Shown: in pieces, positions 32,604 to 43,788 of the stretch
Numbering within the stretch: the first letter of the stretch is position 1
How the letters are laid out: each line of letters begins with the position of its first letter
Assembly: GCF_963678635.1 (NCBI RefSeq)
Contig: NC_087063.1
Location: 64,153,290 to 64,217,289 of the forward strand
Reading direction: 5' to 3'
Length of the DNA stretch: 64,000 nucleotides
DNA from: Symsagittifera roscoffensis
Lineage: Eukaryota; Xenacoelomorpha; Acoela; Convolutidae
The notes under the pieces: generated by a model
What the model saw: only the letters and a program-made list of their open reading frames with translations
Database searches by the model: none
What the model was told of the DNA's origin: nothing
Program-made: the position numbers and the translations under genes

Positions 32604-32955
32604 TGTTATACCCTCAACCACTAGGTGAGGTATAAAGTATGTTATGTAATCAAAGTCTATGCTGAACGCTAACTAAGAATAGAGAAATAAAGAGATTAAG
32701 AGAACAACTGAAATTCAACTCTCTATGTTTACGTCTGGTTGACTCTGACCTCGAATCGCTTGAGAGACAGAGTTTCATAATAACTAGTACATATGTCAAT
32801 ACGTATAAATAGGTACTTATTTAATCATCAGACTTCTATATGTATTGCTTAATCAGTTATGTTTATAATATGTAATCATTACCAACTGGTAGTTTTAGCA
32901 CCTACATGCAGATCATTACTAAAGGATGTTTTCTATAATATCCGTACGGATAACA
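32604..32955 (-). repeat. 3' LTR of gag-only LTR element
   Basis: It runs TGTTATAC to GGATAACA and has the same sequence as 34223-34491, except for about 66 extra bases (roughly 32728-32793) and a few bases near its end. On the minus strand it follows a purine tract. The TGTT...AACA ends are the usual LTR inverted termini. Confidence 0.9.
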
Positions 32956-32968
32956 TTTCCCTCTTTTT
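32956..32968 (-). other. Polypurine tract of gag-only LTR element
   Basis: The minus strand reads AAAAAGAGGGAAA directly before the 3' LTR, the expected plus-strand primer site. Confidence 0.7.
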
Positions 32969-32993
32969 GATTAAGTGAGAACTTCACTTATTT

Positions 32994-34222
32994 TCTCATT
33001 TTCTATTTTTCGGTGGGGCTGGTAGTTTCTGATTGTACGTTTTGTTCCAGTTGGATTGCGGTGTGTGATGCGGTTTGGTCCGTGACTTCTTCTCGTTCTC
33101 GTTGAAACGACATGGAGATTCCTCTTACTGGTGAAATGGCTTGGAGTATGTTCATTGCCTCCTCGAAGTTTTTTCTGAAGGATTCTTCAGTCATTTTGGG
33201 TTTATCCAAGATAAATTGGGAGCTTGTTGTTTTTTCTGCCGGAGTTTTTTTTTGTTTCAGCTTTTTGTAGCTTTTTGTTTTTAGCTTTTTGTTTTTTTCT
33301 GCCGGTCTTTCCGATTTGTTTCTCGGCGTTGTTCCTCCACGACTGCGACCCCCCGGGATTGTGATTTATAACCACCCCTTCTTTGGACGAAGTTCATCGG
33401 TTCTGATTTGATGTTTGGAACTCCGGTGTGGCTATGAGACGATCCTTGCTTTCTGATGTAGACTTGATTCTCGAGGCCTCTTTCCCGTCGTATTGCATAA
33501 TTCAATGCTTGGTCGGGTGTCTTTGTTTCCGCTAGCAGATATTTTTGAACTTCGTCCTTCGTCATGTTTGCCGTAAACAAGTCTCGTTTTATTTCTGATT
33601 CGAGTCCCCCATCATTGCATGCGGTACATGTGAAATTACTTTTGACCACGAGTTCTGTAAGTCCACAGTGGAACTCTTCCAGTGTTTCTGTTTTTCCTTG
33701 CTTACGTGTGAAAGTTCCGTATCGGTCGAATGTTACATTTCGTTCTTTCACAAAGAGTCGTGTTAACCTTGCCCAGAAATCTCTGGTTGTTGTTTCTTGT
33801 ATTTGGAGATCTGGGTAATATTGTGATATTCTTCGTTGGCCTTTGGCTCCTAGACAAAGATAAAGGTAACTTCTACATTTAATGTCTGCCTCGTCCCATG
33901 GAACGCCGTCTACAGTAGGGCCTAAACGATATAATTGTGCACATTGGTTTTTCCATGTTACTTTCCTCTCTTGATTACGAAGATTCCGGTCACGGATTTG
34001 AACATTGGTCTCTCCTTTATGGGAAATTCGTATCCAGGTTCCTGAGGTCGTCTAATCGCAGGAGGGTTTTGGAGCAGTTTTGATAAATCTATTCCGTCTT
34101 TGGCAATTATACCCAAGAATAATTGCTGATTCCATTTTTCCCACTCAACTGGTGGGTCCGCCGAGGCTTTCCGCTTAATGGCGAAATTCCTAGGGGGTTT
34201 TTTGTGATTGCTGGCTGCGCCA
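32994..34222 (-). pseudogene. gag: Gypsy-type gag, broken, in a short LTR element without pol
   Basis: The minus-strand frame from about 34010 to 33281 reads a Gypsy-like capsid: LYRLGPTVDGVPWDEAD, LYLCLGAKGQRR, ISQYYPDLQ, FWARLTRLFVKERN, then LEEFHCGLTELV and IKRDLFTANM, and a basic end. Upstream wording NQQLFLGIIAKDGIDLSKLL is in another frame, so the 5' part of gag is shifted. A short acidic frame (33209-33003) follows. No protease, RT or integrase is present, and there is too little room for them. The element must have used proteins from elsewhere. Confidence 0.78.
34204..34222 (-). other. Primer binding site of gag-only LTR element
   Basis: The minus strand directly after the 5' LTR reads TGGCGCAGCCAGCAATCAC, which starts with the TGG expected opposite a tRNA CCA end. 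The ATG made by the LTR end and this site may also be the gag start. Confidence 0.6.
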
Positions 34223-34491
34223 TGTTATACCCTCAACCACTAGGTGAGGTATAAAGTATGTTATGTAATCAAAGTCTATGCTGAACGCTAACTAATAATA
34301 GAGAAATAAAGAGATTAAGAGAACAACTGAAATTACTAGTACATATGTCAATACGTATAAATAGGTACTTATTTAATCATCAGACTTCAATATGTATTGC
34401 TTAATCAGTTATGTTTATAAAATGTAATCATTACCAACTGGTAGTTTTAGCACCTACATGTAGATCATTACTAAAGGATGTTCGGATAACA
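34223..34491 (-). repeat. 5' LTR of gag-only LTR element
   Basis: 269 bp, TGTTATAC to GGATAACA. It is shorter than the other LTR by the segments noted there. It is followed at 34492-34496 by the target duplication ACATG. Confidence 0.9.
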
Positions 34492-34496
34492 ACATG

Positions 34497-34989
34497 AATC
34501 AGAAAACTTTTTTGATCTGAAGACATTTGGGATTTTAGTTCGAAGAGCTTTCGCTCTAATATTTTTTTTGTTTTTTTTTTATCTCAAAAGGAAGTCTCTT
34601 ATTTTGCGTCCCTATTTTTTTCAACTGTCTGTTGGCTATTGTTTTCAATTCAATTTCTGTGATTAGAAAGAATACAAAATACGCTCTCCATTAACAAGTA
34701 TCCAAATAGCGCAAAAATATAATGATTTCTTTTTTCTAAGGTGGATTATGATTTTTAGGGTTCCAGTGGAATCAAAAATTAACCATTAATCTAATTTTCT
34801 CTAATAAACTTTGTTTTCTAAAAAAAACAAACAAAATAATCCTAATATAATGAGAAATAATCATCAAAGCAAAGCAATTTTCTGGTTGTTTTTATTCAAT
34901 TAACGCTTGTTCATCTGTTTGATGTCTATGTTTATCAGTTAGAAGATTATATGAAGCTTTCGTAAGGGATTTGTTTGAAAAACGTTACG
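34497..34989 (+). other. Intron 13 sequence between the two LTR elements
   Basis: No gene. A block at about 34740-34830 belongs to the recurring intron segment family (taaccattaatctaattttc). Confidence 0.4.
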
Positions 34990-34994
34990 TCGAG
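34990..34994. repeat. Target duplication TCGAG, left of the sense BEL/Pao element
   Basis: TCGAG occurs here and at 45229-45233. The pair fixes both element ends; 5 bp is usual for BEL/Pao. Confidence 0.9.
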
Positions 34995-35456
34995 TGTTAA
35001 TGCTACATAGCATTAAAGTATGAAAGTATAGTATAAAGCCAGTATAGTTGCTTAGCAATATCAGCTATATAGCTGAGCGTATACATAGTGCGTTCCGGGG
35101 AGTTCGGCGTGGGTTCGAATCTCACCTAAGTCGTTTCATTTGAGAATCCTAGTTGAGCCGAAACTGACAGAACATACAATGCTATTATTTTAATCGGTTC
35201 AAAATTGGTTTGCAATTGAGTTTCTGTTAATTAAACTGCGTGAACTAAGTATGAATTCATTGTGAAAAAACACATAAATCACACAAATCAGGGCATGAAC
35301 AAGCTCACTTTTTAACTTGATACGTGTATTGTTGTTGCTAATTCCGTGCAATATAAAATTACTAAAATTCGCCGTTTATTGATTCTCTTGAATTAAACCG
35401 ATTCTGTTTCCTGTTTTTATAAGTTATAAAAAAGTTATAAAAAAGGGCCGAAACTA
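34995..35456 (+). repeat. 5' LTR of sense BEL/Pao element
   Basis: 462 bp, from TGTTAATGCTACATAGCATT to gggccgaaacta. The start is a 9-bp inverted repeat around CA. A gtataaag at about 35030-35037 could be a TATA-type core promoter. The tRNA-like A/B-box segment is at 35063-35133. Confidence 0.93.
35063..35133 (+). promoter_or_regulatory. tRNA-like A-box/B-box segment in the 5' LTR
   Basis: TAGCTGAGCG (A box) and GGTTCGAATCTCACC (B box) are 42 bases apart. The T-arm pairs fully and the D-arm partly (GCTG/GTGC region); the acceptor stem does not pair. The B box is kept in all four LTR copies that include this region. Confidence 0.5.
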
Positions 35457-35459
35457 TTT

Positions 35460-35475
35460 TGGTGCCGCGACTCGG
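35460..35475 (+). other. BEL/Pao primer binding site (sense copy)
   Basis: TGGTGCCGCGACTCGG lies three bases after the 5' LTR and is identical to the core of 17315-17333. Confidence 0.8.
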
Positions 35476-36596
35476 AAACCTTCGACACCCAGTTGGCTTT
35501 TGATTGATCGGCAAAAATTGCTCGTTGCATATTTTGAGCGGGTGTTGAACCTTTTCAAACTCGACAAGCGAAGTCAACAGGCGATACAAGTGGGCATTGT
35601 TTTTCGAGCCCAGATAATAACCAAGAGCCTGGTCAGTTATCAATACATGATCAACGAACTGCAAGCTTTTCAAGGCAATCAGTACAACCGTCAAAAAACT
35701 CGTTCTTGGTGTATACTTCGACGACTGAAGTGTCGACAGCCCTTCTCAGCACAGAAAAAATTCTCAACACCCGAAGTTTTGTGGATTTTGGTCTACAATC
35801 CGATGAACTTTTCGTCCCAGCAAAAAAACCTGTAAGATTGAACCTGTGCTTTCAACTAACTTTTAGACTCTAATTTGTGCTAGTTTTTTAACAAAAAAAA
35901 GTGCTACTTTTTTGATTAACAGTGCTATACAATTACATACGATGTTGTTAATTGCAAACCGATTAAGACCGTACTAGATACCTAATCCTAGTTCATACCC
36001 AGTACCCTATTACCCCAGGATAGTCTCGAACCCAAAAAATTTTTGTGAAAAAAAAATTCAGAAAGTTTTTCAAAAAACGTTCGCAAAAAAAATAAATAAA
36101 AATTTTCAAAAAAAAAAATTTCTCGAAAAAAAAAGGTTATTCAACTTATCCCAAAACTTTCACTGACGAAAAAAAAATTTTTTTTTTGCCCGAATTTAGA
36201 GCAAAATCGGAAAACACCGTTTTCGTCTCGCCCGTTCAACCGTTTTAACCGTCAATCGTGTCGAGCAAGTTTTTTGAGTGAATCCCTACCTCGGTTTCCT
36301 CCAGTGGTTGGATAAACTTTTAAAAATTTGCTCGGCTCGCCCCGTTTTCGGCCGCATACCGCCGCGACCGTTACTACTACCGTTTCGCCGTAAAGTCGTT
36401 GAGTTTAACCAATAAACCACGCGTACGCGTTAACTTAAATAGTACTGAATCGAAAACCTTACAAAACCCTCAGCTAAGGGTTCTTAAAGTTCTTATCGTG
36501 ATAATTTTTTTTTCTTCATTTCAATGTGACGACTTTACATCAACAGACTCCTTAAATTGATTGCCATTAAAACAACCGTATTGCTTATCACTCTCA
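35476..36596 (+). other. Leader of the sense BEL/Pao element
   Basis: An open frame of 111 codons at 35500-35835 has no counterpart in the antisense copy and no recognised domain. From about 35765 the leader matches that of the other copy. Long A runs (36040-36190) precede ORF0. Confidence 0.45.
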
Positions 36597-37079
36597 ATGG
36601 TGTTCATCATTGCTGCGAGTTTTCTCCATCACTCCGTAAACACATTACCATTAACTTTACAAAAACGCCTCGACGACACTTTTAAAGCAGTTCCAGGTTT
36701 AAGCTTTAATTTGAATGCAAATAACCGGCGAAAGACTGTTCAATATCTTTTAAGCAATTCCCCAAAATGTATGATAGAGAAAAACTTTATAATTTGGCAC
36801 AATTTTATAAATAATTCATTGAGCAAGCATAGATCAAACAACGATAACCCACTTACACCAGAAAGTCTGATGAAAATTTTAAAAGAATATAAAAACAAAA
36901 TATCAGCCATTATTTACGTACACCGTCAAAAAACCCCGAATATTTATAGTTTTTTGGTTGAAACAGGAATATTAACAATTAAGGTGACCAATCATTTAAT
37001 ATCAAAAAGAAAAGCTAGCAATAAAGAACTGATTTGTAAGCTTAAATTAATTCATCCTACGGCGTTTTTAGAAATATAA
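36597..37079 (+). CDS. BEL/Pao extra ORF upstream of gag (ORF0)
   Basis: From ATG at 36597 there are 160 codons to TAA. A TGA at 36558-36560 closes the frame upstream. The N terminus MVFIIAASFLHHSVNTLP is hydrophobic and signal-peptide-like. The rest is basic and soluble-looking, with SPKCMIEKNFIIW, INNSLSKHRSNNDNPLTP, ISAIIYVHRQKTPNIY and LISKRKASNKEL. It lies between the LTR and gag and is matched in the antisense copy. BEL/Pao elements normally code only gag-pol, with env downstream in a few. An ORF here is unusual. Function unknown. Confidence 0.65.
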   Translation: MVFIIAASFLHHSVNTLPLTLQKRLDDTFKAVPGLSFNLNANNRRKTVQYLLSNSPKCMIEKNFIIWHNFINNSLSKHRSNNDNPLTPESLMKILKEYKNKISAIIYVHRQKTPNIYSFLVETGILTIKVTNHLISKRKASNKELICKLKLIHPTAFLEI

Positions 37080-37450
37080 AATTTGAGAATCATTCGACGT
37101 TATTTCCTCAATCTGTCCGAACCTATCAATAAAGTTAAATTCGCCGACCAAGTTCAAGGAACAGAAAAGCAGATAAGCAAAAGATTTCACAAATGACAAC
37201 AGTCGAAGAATATTTAACATTTGTTAGGCATTATAAATCTTGATTTGTTTTTTTTTTTCATTAGTTAAATTCTTCTTTATTTTCAATCTTGTAGTTTGTT
37301 GTCCTTCTGTTCCGTAGGCAACGAAAATTGTAGGGGTCTTGCGAGGATCCTCTCGTTCGGTATAGGACACGGCTACTTGAATTGACTCTAGTTTGAGTCC
37401 GTCAACCGACACTATTTTTTTTGCTCTTTTTTAAAAACAAATATTTCAAA

Positions 37451-39650
37451 ATGGAGCATGATCTTGGCCAGAAGCTAAACAAAATTTATCTTGCCAGGAA
37501 AGAATTGGAAACACATCTTTTCGATTACCATGCCAAAATTAGGGAATATATAAGTGCGAATGATAGACCAGCTAAAATTGAAACGTACATAGAAAAATCT
37601 AGCATTTGCTTACAAAAACTTATAGAGAAAAATGATGAGCTTAATACTTTGTCTATGCACAGCAACAAAGCTGCTGAAACAATAAATCAACTTGAGTTTT
37701 ACCTAGGATCTATCACTGCAAAATATGACGATGTATTAGGTCTAGCTAAAAATTATTTTCAAATTAAACATCAAGAGGTCCAGGTAGCAACTGCACGAAC
37801 CCCAACGCCAAGCGAATCCGTCCGTTCCAAGAAACCCCTTTCACAGCGTTCTAAGATTGCATCAATGACTTCGAGTGAGCGTCAAAGAGAGGCAGCCTTT
37901 GCAAAAATTAGACGCGAGGAAGTTGAACGCCAAGTAGAGGCTAAGCTTCGTTTGAAAAAGCAAGAGATCCAGATTCAGTCGATGGAGGGTCAACTTGATC
38001 TTGATGTGGTTGTAGAGGAAAGCCGTCAAAAGCTAGCTGAAGCAACTATCGAAGAGGCTGAATATCTGGAAGACGCCTCTGAAATTTGTGAATTTCGTCG
38101 TAGCAGATCGAAATTGGCAATAGCCGATCAGGAGAACCAAACGGGGGAAGACAGGACAAGAAGTTGGGTGAACACTCAATTCCCAACTCAGGAGATAGTT
38201 CAGCCCGTGGCGCCAGTCCAAAGTGTCAATCTGGAACCAGCTTCCGAGTTCTTGTTATTTTCAAGTATTGAACCGTTATTTTCAAGTCTGACGATGATTA
38301 ATAACTCACACCCATTTGCTGATTATTTCGAAACCTTGTGTATAAACTCACAGAGTGTTAACGTCCCTCATACATCAAATACAAGTGTCAGCTTGCCAAA
38401 TCCAAATGTAAACAGTACGTATGAGCCACAGGAACAGCTACCTTCGACCAACCTATACAACTACAACCCTTTGATGCAGAGTAGTTTTCATCATTCTAAT
38501 ATCCGGACGAGCTCAGTGACCATTCCTCAACAAACCTTTTTCCCAAGTAACTCCGCAAATTTTGTGTACCAACCGCTTTTACCAACTAACGTTGGTTCTC
38601 TCAATCCTCCAACAGTCACCTTCTCCCCTAACTCATATTATGTCACACAGCCATCGAATGTTCAACCGCTCTCTAGCGGAGGAACAACTTTTTATGTCGG
38701 TGATCCTAAAGCTTTAGACGCCGCAATCTTTTCAAAACCGCTGATGGCGCCTTATACAAACGAGAACAAACAATATGGCCCATTTACGTCCTCGGGCAGT
38801 AAACCAATCGCAAATCAAGATCTAGCTGAAATCTTGACACTGAGCCAGAAAGGTCCCTTGCCTGAATGGAAAATGTCTTCCTTCGACGGAAATCCATTGC
38901 AGTGGCCTGAATGGTTTGGTCAGTTCAAAAGTGCAATCGATGCAAAAGTTTTAAGTGATGATGTCAAACTGACATATCTCAAAACTCTCGTTTCAGGCAA
39001 AGCGAAGAATGCAATTGACGAATTCGCTTACAGTGGATTATTCTACAAGGACGCTTTGAAAACTCTAGAGAGGAAATTTGGACAACCACAGACGATTGTG
39101 GCAGCTCATCTTGAAAAACTTTCGAATTTTCCACCTCTCAAAATGCACAATTCAGAAAGAAATATCAGTTTCGCTTCCTGTATATCCAGTCTTGTCGCAG
39201 TTTTAAAATCGTTAGGATAAGAGTATGACTTGAAGAGTACATCCGTTTTGAATCAAGTTATTTCAAAATTGCCTCTAAATATGAAAGAGTCATGGTCTCT
39301 CCACTCTGTAAAGAAATGTTGGAGACAGCCAACCGTTTTAGACTTTAATGATTGGCTCCACGACAAGGCTGAGGCACATGAACTTATGCGTGTGATTCAG
39401 AATAAGTCACGACCTGAGGAGACTCCAAAAACTGGTTTCCATAAACCACCTACAAAAGTTTTTGCCGCTGCTTCAAAAGTTGAAAAACCATTTTATGCTT
39501 TATGCTTCGTGCTTCCAGTGCAAGGATAAACACCCACTCTGGAGTTGTTCTGTGTTTATGGAAAAGGTCTCAACTCAACGAGCTCAGTTCTCCGCACAAA
39601 AAAGGTTGTGTTTTGCTTGCTTTCAACCTGACCACATGTTCCGAAAATGC
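37451..39650 (+). pseudogene. gag: BEL/Pao gag with zinc knuckle (sense copy, nonsense and frameshift)
   Basis: It starts MEHDLGQKLNKIYLARKE at 37451 and begins with predicted coiled-coil sequence (to about residue 200). A Ser/Pro/Asn-rich middle follows, then the BEL gag core (DGNPLQWPEWFGQF, TLERKFGQPQTIVA). A TAA at 39218-39220 replaces the TAT seen in the other copy. The frame resumes at 39230, then shifts near 39500-39530 beside a repeated tatgctt. The Cys/His region (CKDKHPLWSC, CFACFQPDHMFRKCP, KCTKPGC) follows in the new frame. Gag would form the particle and bind RNA. Confidence 0.87.
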
Positions 39651-41042
39651 CCTAAAGCCCGCAAATGCACTAAGCCTGGTTGTGAAAGCACCCATAATGT
39701 CTTGTTACATGGTGCTGAGAAAGTTTTCGGCGTAAGGTCTGCAAACAAAGAGTTAAACAATAGCAATAATGCAAGCCATTCGAATTCAAACAAAACCGCC
39801 CCGCCGAATCGGAATAAGCCGCAAACTTCGTCATCGAACGTAGCCGGTTCGCCGAATTACAAGAAACTAACGGGACTCCTTCCTGTGCTTCAATTGGAAA
39901 TAAGTTCACACACAGATGTGACCACTGCTCTTGTAATGTGCAATTCCTGTTTTACCCACTCATGGTTCTCAGCGGGCCTAGCACAGCGTTTAAATTTAAC
40001 TGGCCAAAAGCTAGATATTCTGGTAAACGGCTTCAATTCGACGGAATCCGTTACCATACAACAAGTCGAAGTGAATGTTTTTGTCAAATTCGACCACCAT
40101 GAATATTCGTTTGGGGTTACGCCGTTTGTGAAAGACAGTTTGAGCGTTGGTTCCGAAAGCATTGACGTTACCATTCTCCAAGACAAGTTTCCACATCTGC
40201 AGCCAATTAAACCTATTGTTTACAACTATTCCGACGTTGAGATGATATTAGGTCAGGATGTCTTTCTTGCAATCAAGCCTCTCGAATACTTCCAAGGACG
40301 AAATCAAAACACTCCTGTCGCTGTCCGTATGCCCATTGGCCGGGTTCTCAGTGGCCCACTTCCATCACCAATTGGTGTTCGAGCCATCACTTTCAAGTGC
40401 AATGTTGAGGACGTAGCACTTGCTGAAAAAGTGAAGAAATGGTACGAGCTAGAGTCGTATGGCACGTTTAAACAAGCTGATCCCCGTTCCTCAGCTGATA
40501 AACGTGCACAAAAAATTCTTGACTCTACAACGATTTATGATGGCAGCCTTTATATTGTCGGAATGCTCTGGGCTGATGACAACAATCATCTTCCCGATAA
40601 CTTTTACGCTTCGTTGATCCAGTTTAAATCCCTTGAAAAGCGTCTAGAGAAAGATTTAAACCTGAAAACTCAATATGCATCAGATATCCGAAGTGATGTC
40701 GAGAAGGGTTACGTAGTCCCGGTTAGCCCTCACGACTCAAAAAACCGTTCAGACCGAGAATGGTACGTACCGCACCACCCAGTTTTAAATCCGAACAAAC
40801 CCGGCAAAGTTCGGCGCGTTTTAAACGGTGCTTCTAGGTTTCACGGCAATTCACTGAATAACTCCCTTCTCGTCGGACCCGATCTGCTTCAGAACCTTTT
40901 ATTCGTTTTAATGCGCTTCCGAGAGCACAAATACGCAATTTCCGCAGATATCGAAGGCATGTTTATGCAGGTCGGCTTACTAGAAAGCGATCAACGTTCC
41001 TTGCGTTTTTTTTGTGGCGGGAGGACCCCACATCAGATGTGA
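39650..41042 (+). pseudogene. pol: BEL/Pao protease and RT N-terminal half (sense copy)
   Basis: This part of the frame 39462-41042 has a Pao-type aspartic protease region (LPVLQLEISSHTDVTTALVM, then ILGQDVFLAIKPLEYF). The place where a DSG-type active site belongs reads CNSC, so the catalytic Asp and Gly are missing. RT landmarks follow: LGQDVF, DREWYVPHHPVLNPNKPGK, SADIEGMFMQVG. The frame ends at 41042 because of a run of eight T residues (41005-41012), where six would keep frame with YTRHIFGAKDS. Confidence 0.85.
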
Positions 41043-43788
41043 GTGTATTTCAATATACAAGGCATATATTTGGAGCGAAAGATTCTCCGACATGTGCTAA
41101 CTATGTTCTTCGCCGAACAGCCGTCGATAACCAAGATCGTTACCCCGATGCCGCTTACGCCGTGCTAAACAACTTTTACATGGATGACTACCTTGGGTCT
41201 GCGAAAAACCCAGAAACTGCTTAAATGTTAGGTCGCAGTTTAGTTGAACTGCTTAAGTTGGAAGGGTTTAGTCTTACAAAAATTATTAGCAACGTTCCCA
41301 TTTTGTCTTCGAAACTAAATCTCCCTAAGACCAGCGCTAACAACAGTAAGGAAATTATTACCGCTGCGATTAATCCGGAAACCGCATTGCATGTTCTCGG
41401 TCTCAAATGGGACCACGTCACCGATATTTTGGTTGTGAGCAGAGGGGTCAAACGCGAACTCAAAGACTCTATTACGCAGCGATCGGTCCTTAGTTTTGTG
41501 TCCTCAGTGTTCGACCCCATAGGTCTTGTCGCCCCGTATACCGTACGCGCACGTTTGCTACTGAAAGATATCTGGAGATTGAAAGGTCAACAGTGGGACG
41601 ACCCACTGCCAATTGAGTTGTGTCGCAGGTTCACTGAATGGCACTCTGGCTTGCGAGTTTTAGGGCAGCTCAAAATACCTCGTTGCTATTTTGACTTCTC
41701 AGTAGATGAGGTTGAGCTTCACATGTTCGGTGATAGCTCATTGGACGCTTTCTGTTCTGTAGCATTCCTTCGAGCTCAGAAAAACGCCTGTTCCAAATGT
41801 CAACTAGCGTTTATTTTCGGTAAAGCAAGAGTAGCCCCGATGAAGATGCTTTCAATTCCGAAGTTGGAACTTCAGGCTGCGCTTCTTGCCAGTCGCCTGA
41901 AGGATGATATCGAGAAAGCTCTGACACTGAGTATTTCCAAAGTGTTCATGTGGACTGACAGCACAACAGTCCTTCAGTGGTTGAACTCGACAAGCAAACA
42001 GCCCGTGTTTGTAGCCAATCGAGTAGCCGAGATTCTGGAGTCAACATCAATTGATCAATGGTTCCATGTTCTGAGTGGAGTCAATCCCGCTGACACCGGA
42101 GCTAGAGGTATTACTGCTGACTCCCTCAACCAAAGCAGTTGGGTAAACGGCTCTTCTTTTTTGAAAATTTCTGATTGGCCTTTCAATCAAAATACGAAAG
42201 TTACTGACAAAATTCGCCTGGATGGTCCGGTCTACGATCTAAACGAAGGTTAAGAGGTCTCTTCCAATTTTCCGTGCACTGCAGTTTCGACTGACTTTGC
42301 CTTCCCTTGGGAAGAGTATAGCTCGTTCTCCAAGATAATGCGACTGGTCGCATATATGTTGAGACTCTCACCTAAGCATAGGCATTTCAGATCACCAGAT
42401 AAGGCCATAATTGATCCGGTAGAACTTGTTATTTCAGAGGAAAAACTTTTGCAACTTTCGCAGTTAGTCATTCCCAGCTGAAAGTAAAGAATTAGCAGCT
42501 GGAAAATATGTGAAAACATCGAGCCGTATATCATCGTATTCGCCCTTTATCGGGCCGAACGGTTTAATTAGGTCTACCGGCCGTATTCAACGTCTCTCTG
42601 CAACCGCATTTGAAACTCGCCATCCAATAATTTTGGATAGCCGCCATCGCCTAACCCGATTGTTTCTCCGTTTTTATCACATTAAGCTTTAACATCAATC
42701 AGTCGACTACCTTCGTTCCGTCATTCATCAGCAATTTGTTTGTACTACGCTTAAGATCTGCACTAAGAGCTATTGAAACACATTGCGTGTGCTGTAGAAA
42801 GCGAAAAGCGAAAACCGTTACTCCAATGATGTCTGACCTTCCCGCGGAGCGTCTAGGTTACCGCCAGCCACCGTTCTCGAACTGCGGCGACAATTATTTT
42901 GGACCATTTCATGTAACCATTCGTCGATCTTCCGAGAAACGCTGGGGTTTTCTATTTACTTGATTAACGACTCTCGCAATTCACATTGAGCTGGTTCCAT
43001 CCAGGGACACAAGTTCGTGTGTGATGGCTATCGAGGGCTTTATTTCTAGGCGAGGAACACCCTCGTTAATTTGGTCGGACAACGGAACAAACCTTGTAGG
43101 AGCCGAAAAAGAGATTCTTCTGTGCATCAAAAATTGGAACGCAGAAGCTCCACTGTCGCTCGAACACAAAAACATTCAGTGGAAGTATAATCCGCCAAGT
43201 GCACCACATCAAGGTGGAGTATGGGAGCGAATGGTGCGCAGTTGTAAGCGTGTGTTTTATGCAATCTTAGAGTCAAGAAAGTTGACTGACGAGATTTTGA
43301 ACACAACCATGTGCCTAGTTGAAGGTTCACTAAACGCCCGTCCACTCACTCCCGTTTCTGACGACCCCGATAGTCTTGAGGATTTGACGCCGAACCATTT
43401 CCTCTTAGGTCAGCACAGTCTAACGTTTCCGTCTCTAAGGTCGAGTGAAAACTATTCTCACTCTTAACGCTATGCCCGTGCGCAGTCGTACTCAAACGCA
43501 ATTTGGCAGCGATGGTTAAGTGAGTACGTCCCTACACTCAATAAAAGAGTTAGGTGGCATGCTCCTCCCGAATACTCTTTGAAAACGGGAGATATGGTGT
43601 GGTTCGTTGAATCCACTAGCCCTAGGGGCCACTACCCACTAGCACGCATAATGTCGCTAAACTACGGCAAAGACAACACCGCCCGCTCCGCAAACCTAAG
43701 GACCGTTTCCGGAAACTACACTCGGCCGCTCGTTAAGCTCGTTCCGGTTCTCGCTCCTTCGGGGGTGGAGGATGTTTATGCTACATAG
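41012..43788 (+). pseudogene. pol: BEL/Pao RT, RNase H and integrase (sense copy, several stops)
   Basis: The segments 41012-41224 and 41225-42253 are in one frame, broken by a TAA at 41222-41224. A second TAA closes the latter at 42251-42253, in both cases TTA in the other copy. RT keeps its YMDD box (NNFYMDDYLG). RNase H wording MFGDSSLD and WTDSTTVLQWL is present. Integrase pieces are at 42510-42692, 42736-42963, 43021-43467 and 43579-43788. The first catalytic Asp is altered (CGDNYFGPF against CGVDYFGPF). WSDNGTN and HQGGVWERM remain. The last frame stops inside the LTR palindrome. Confidence 0.87.
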
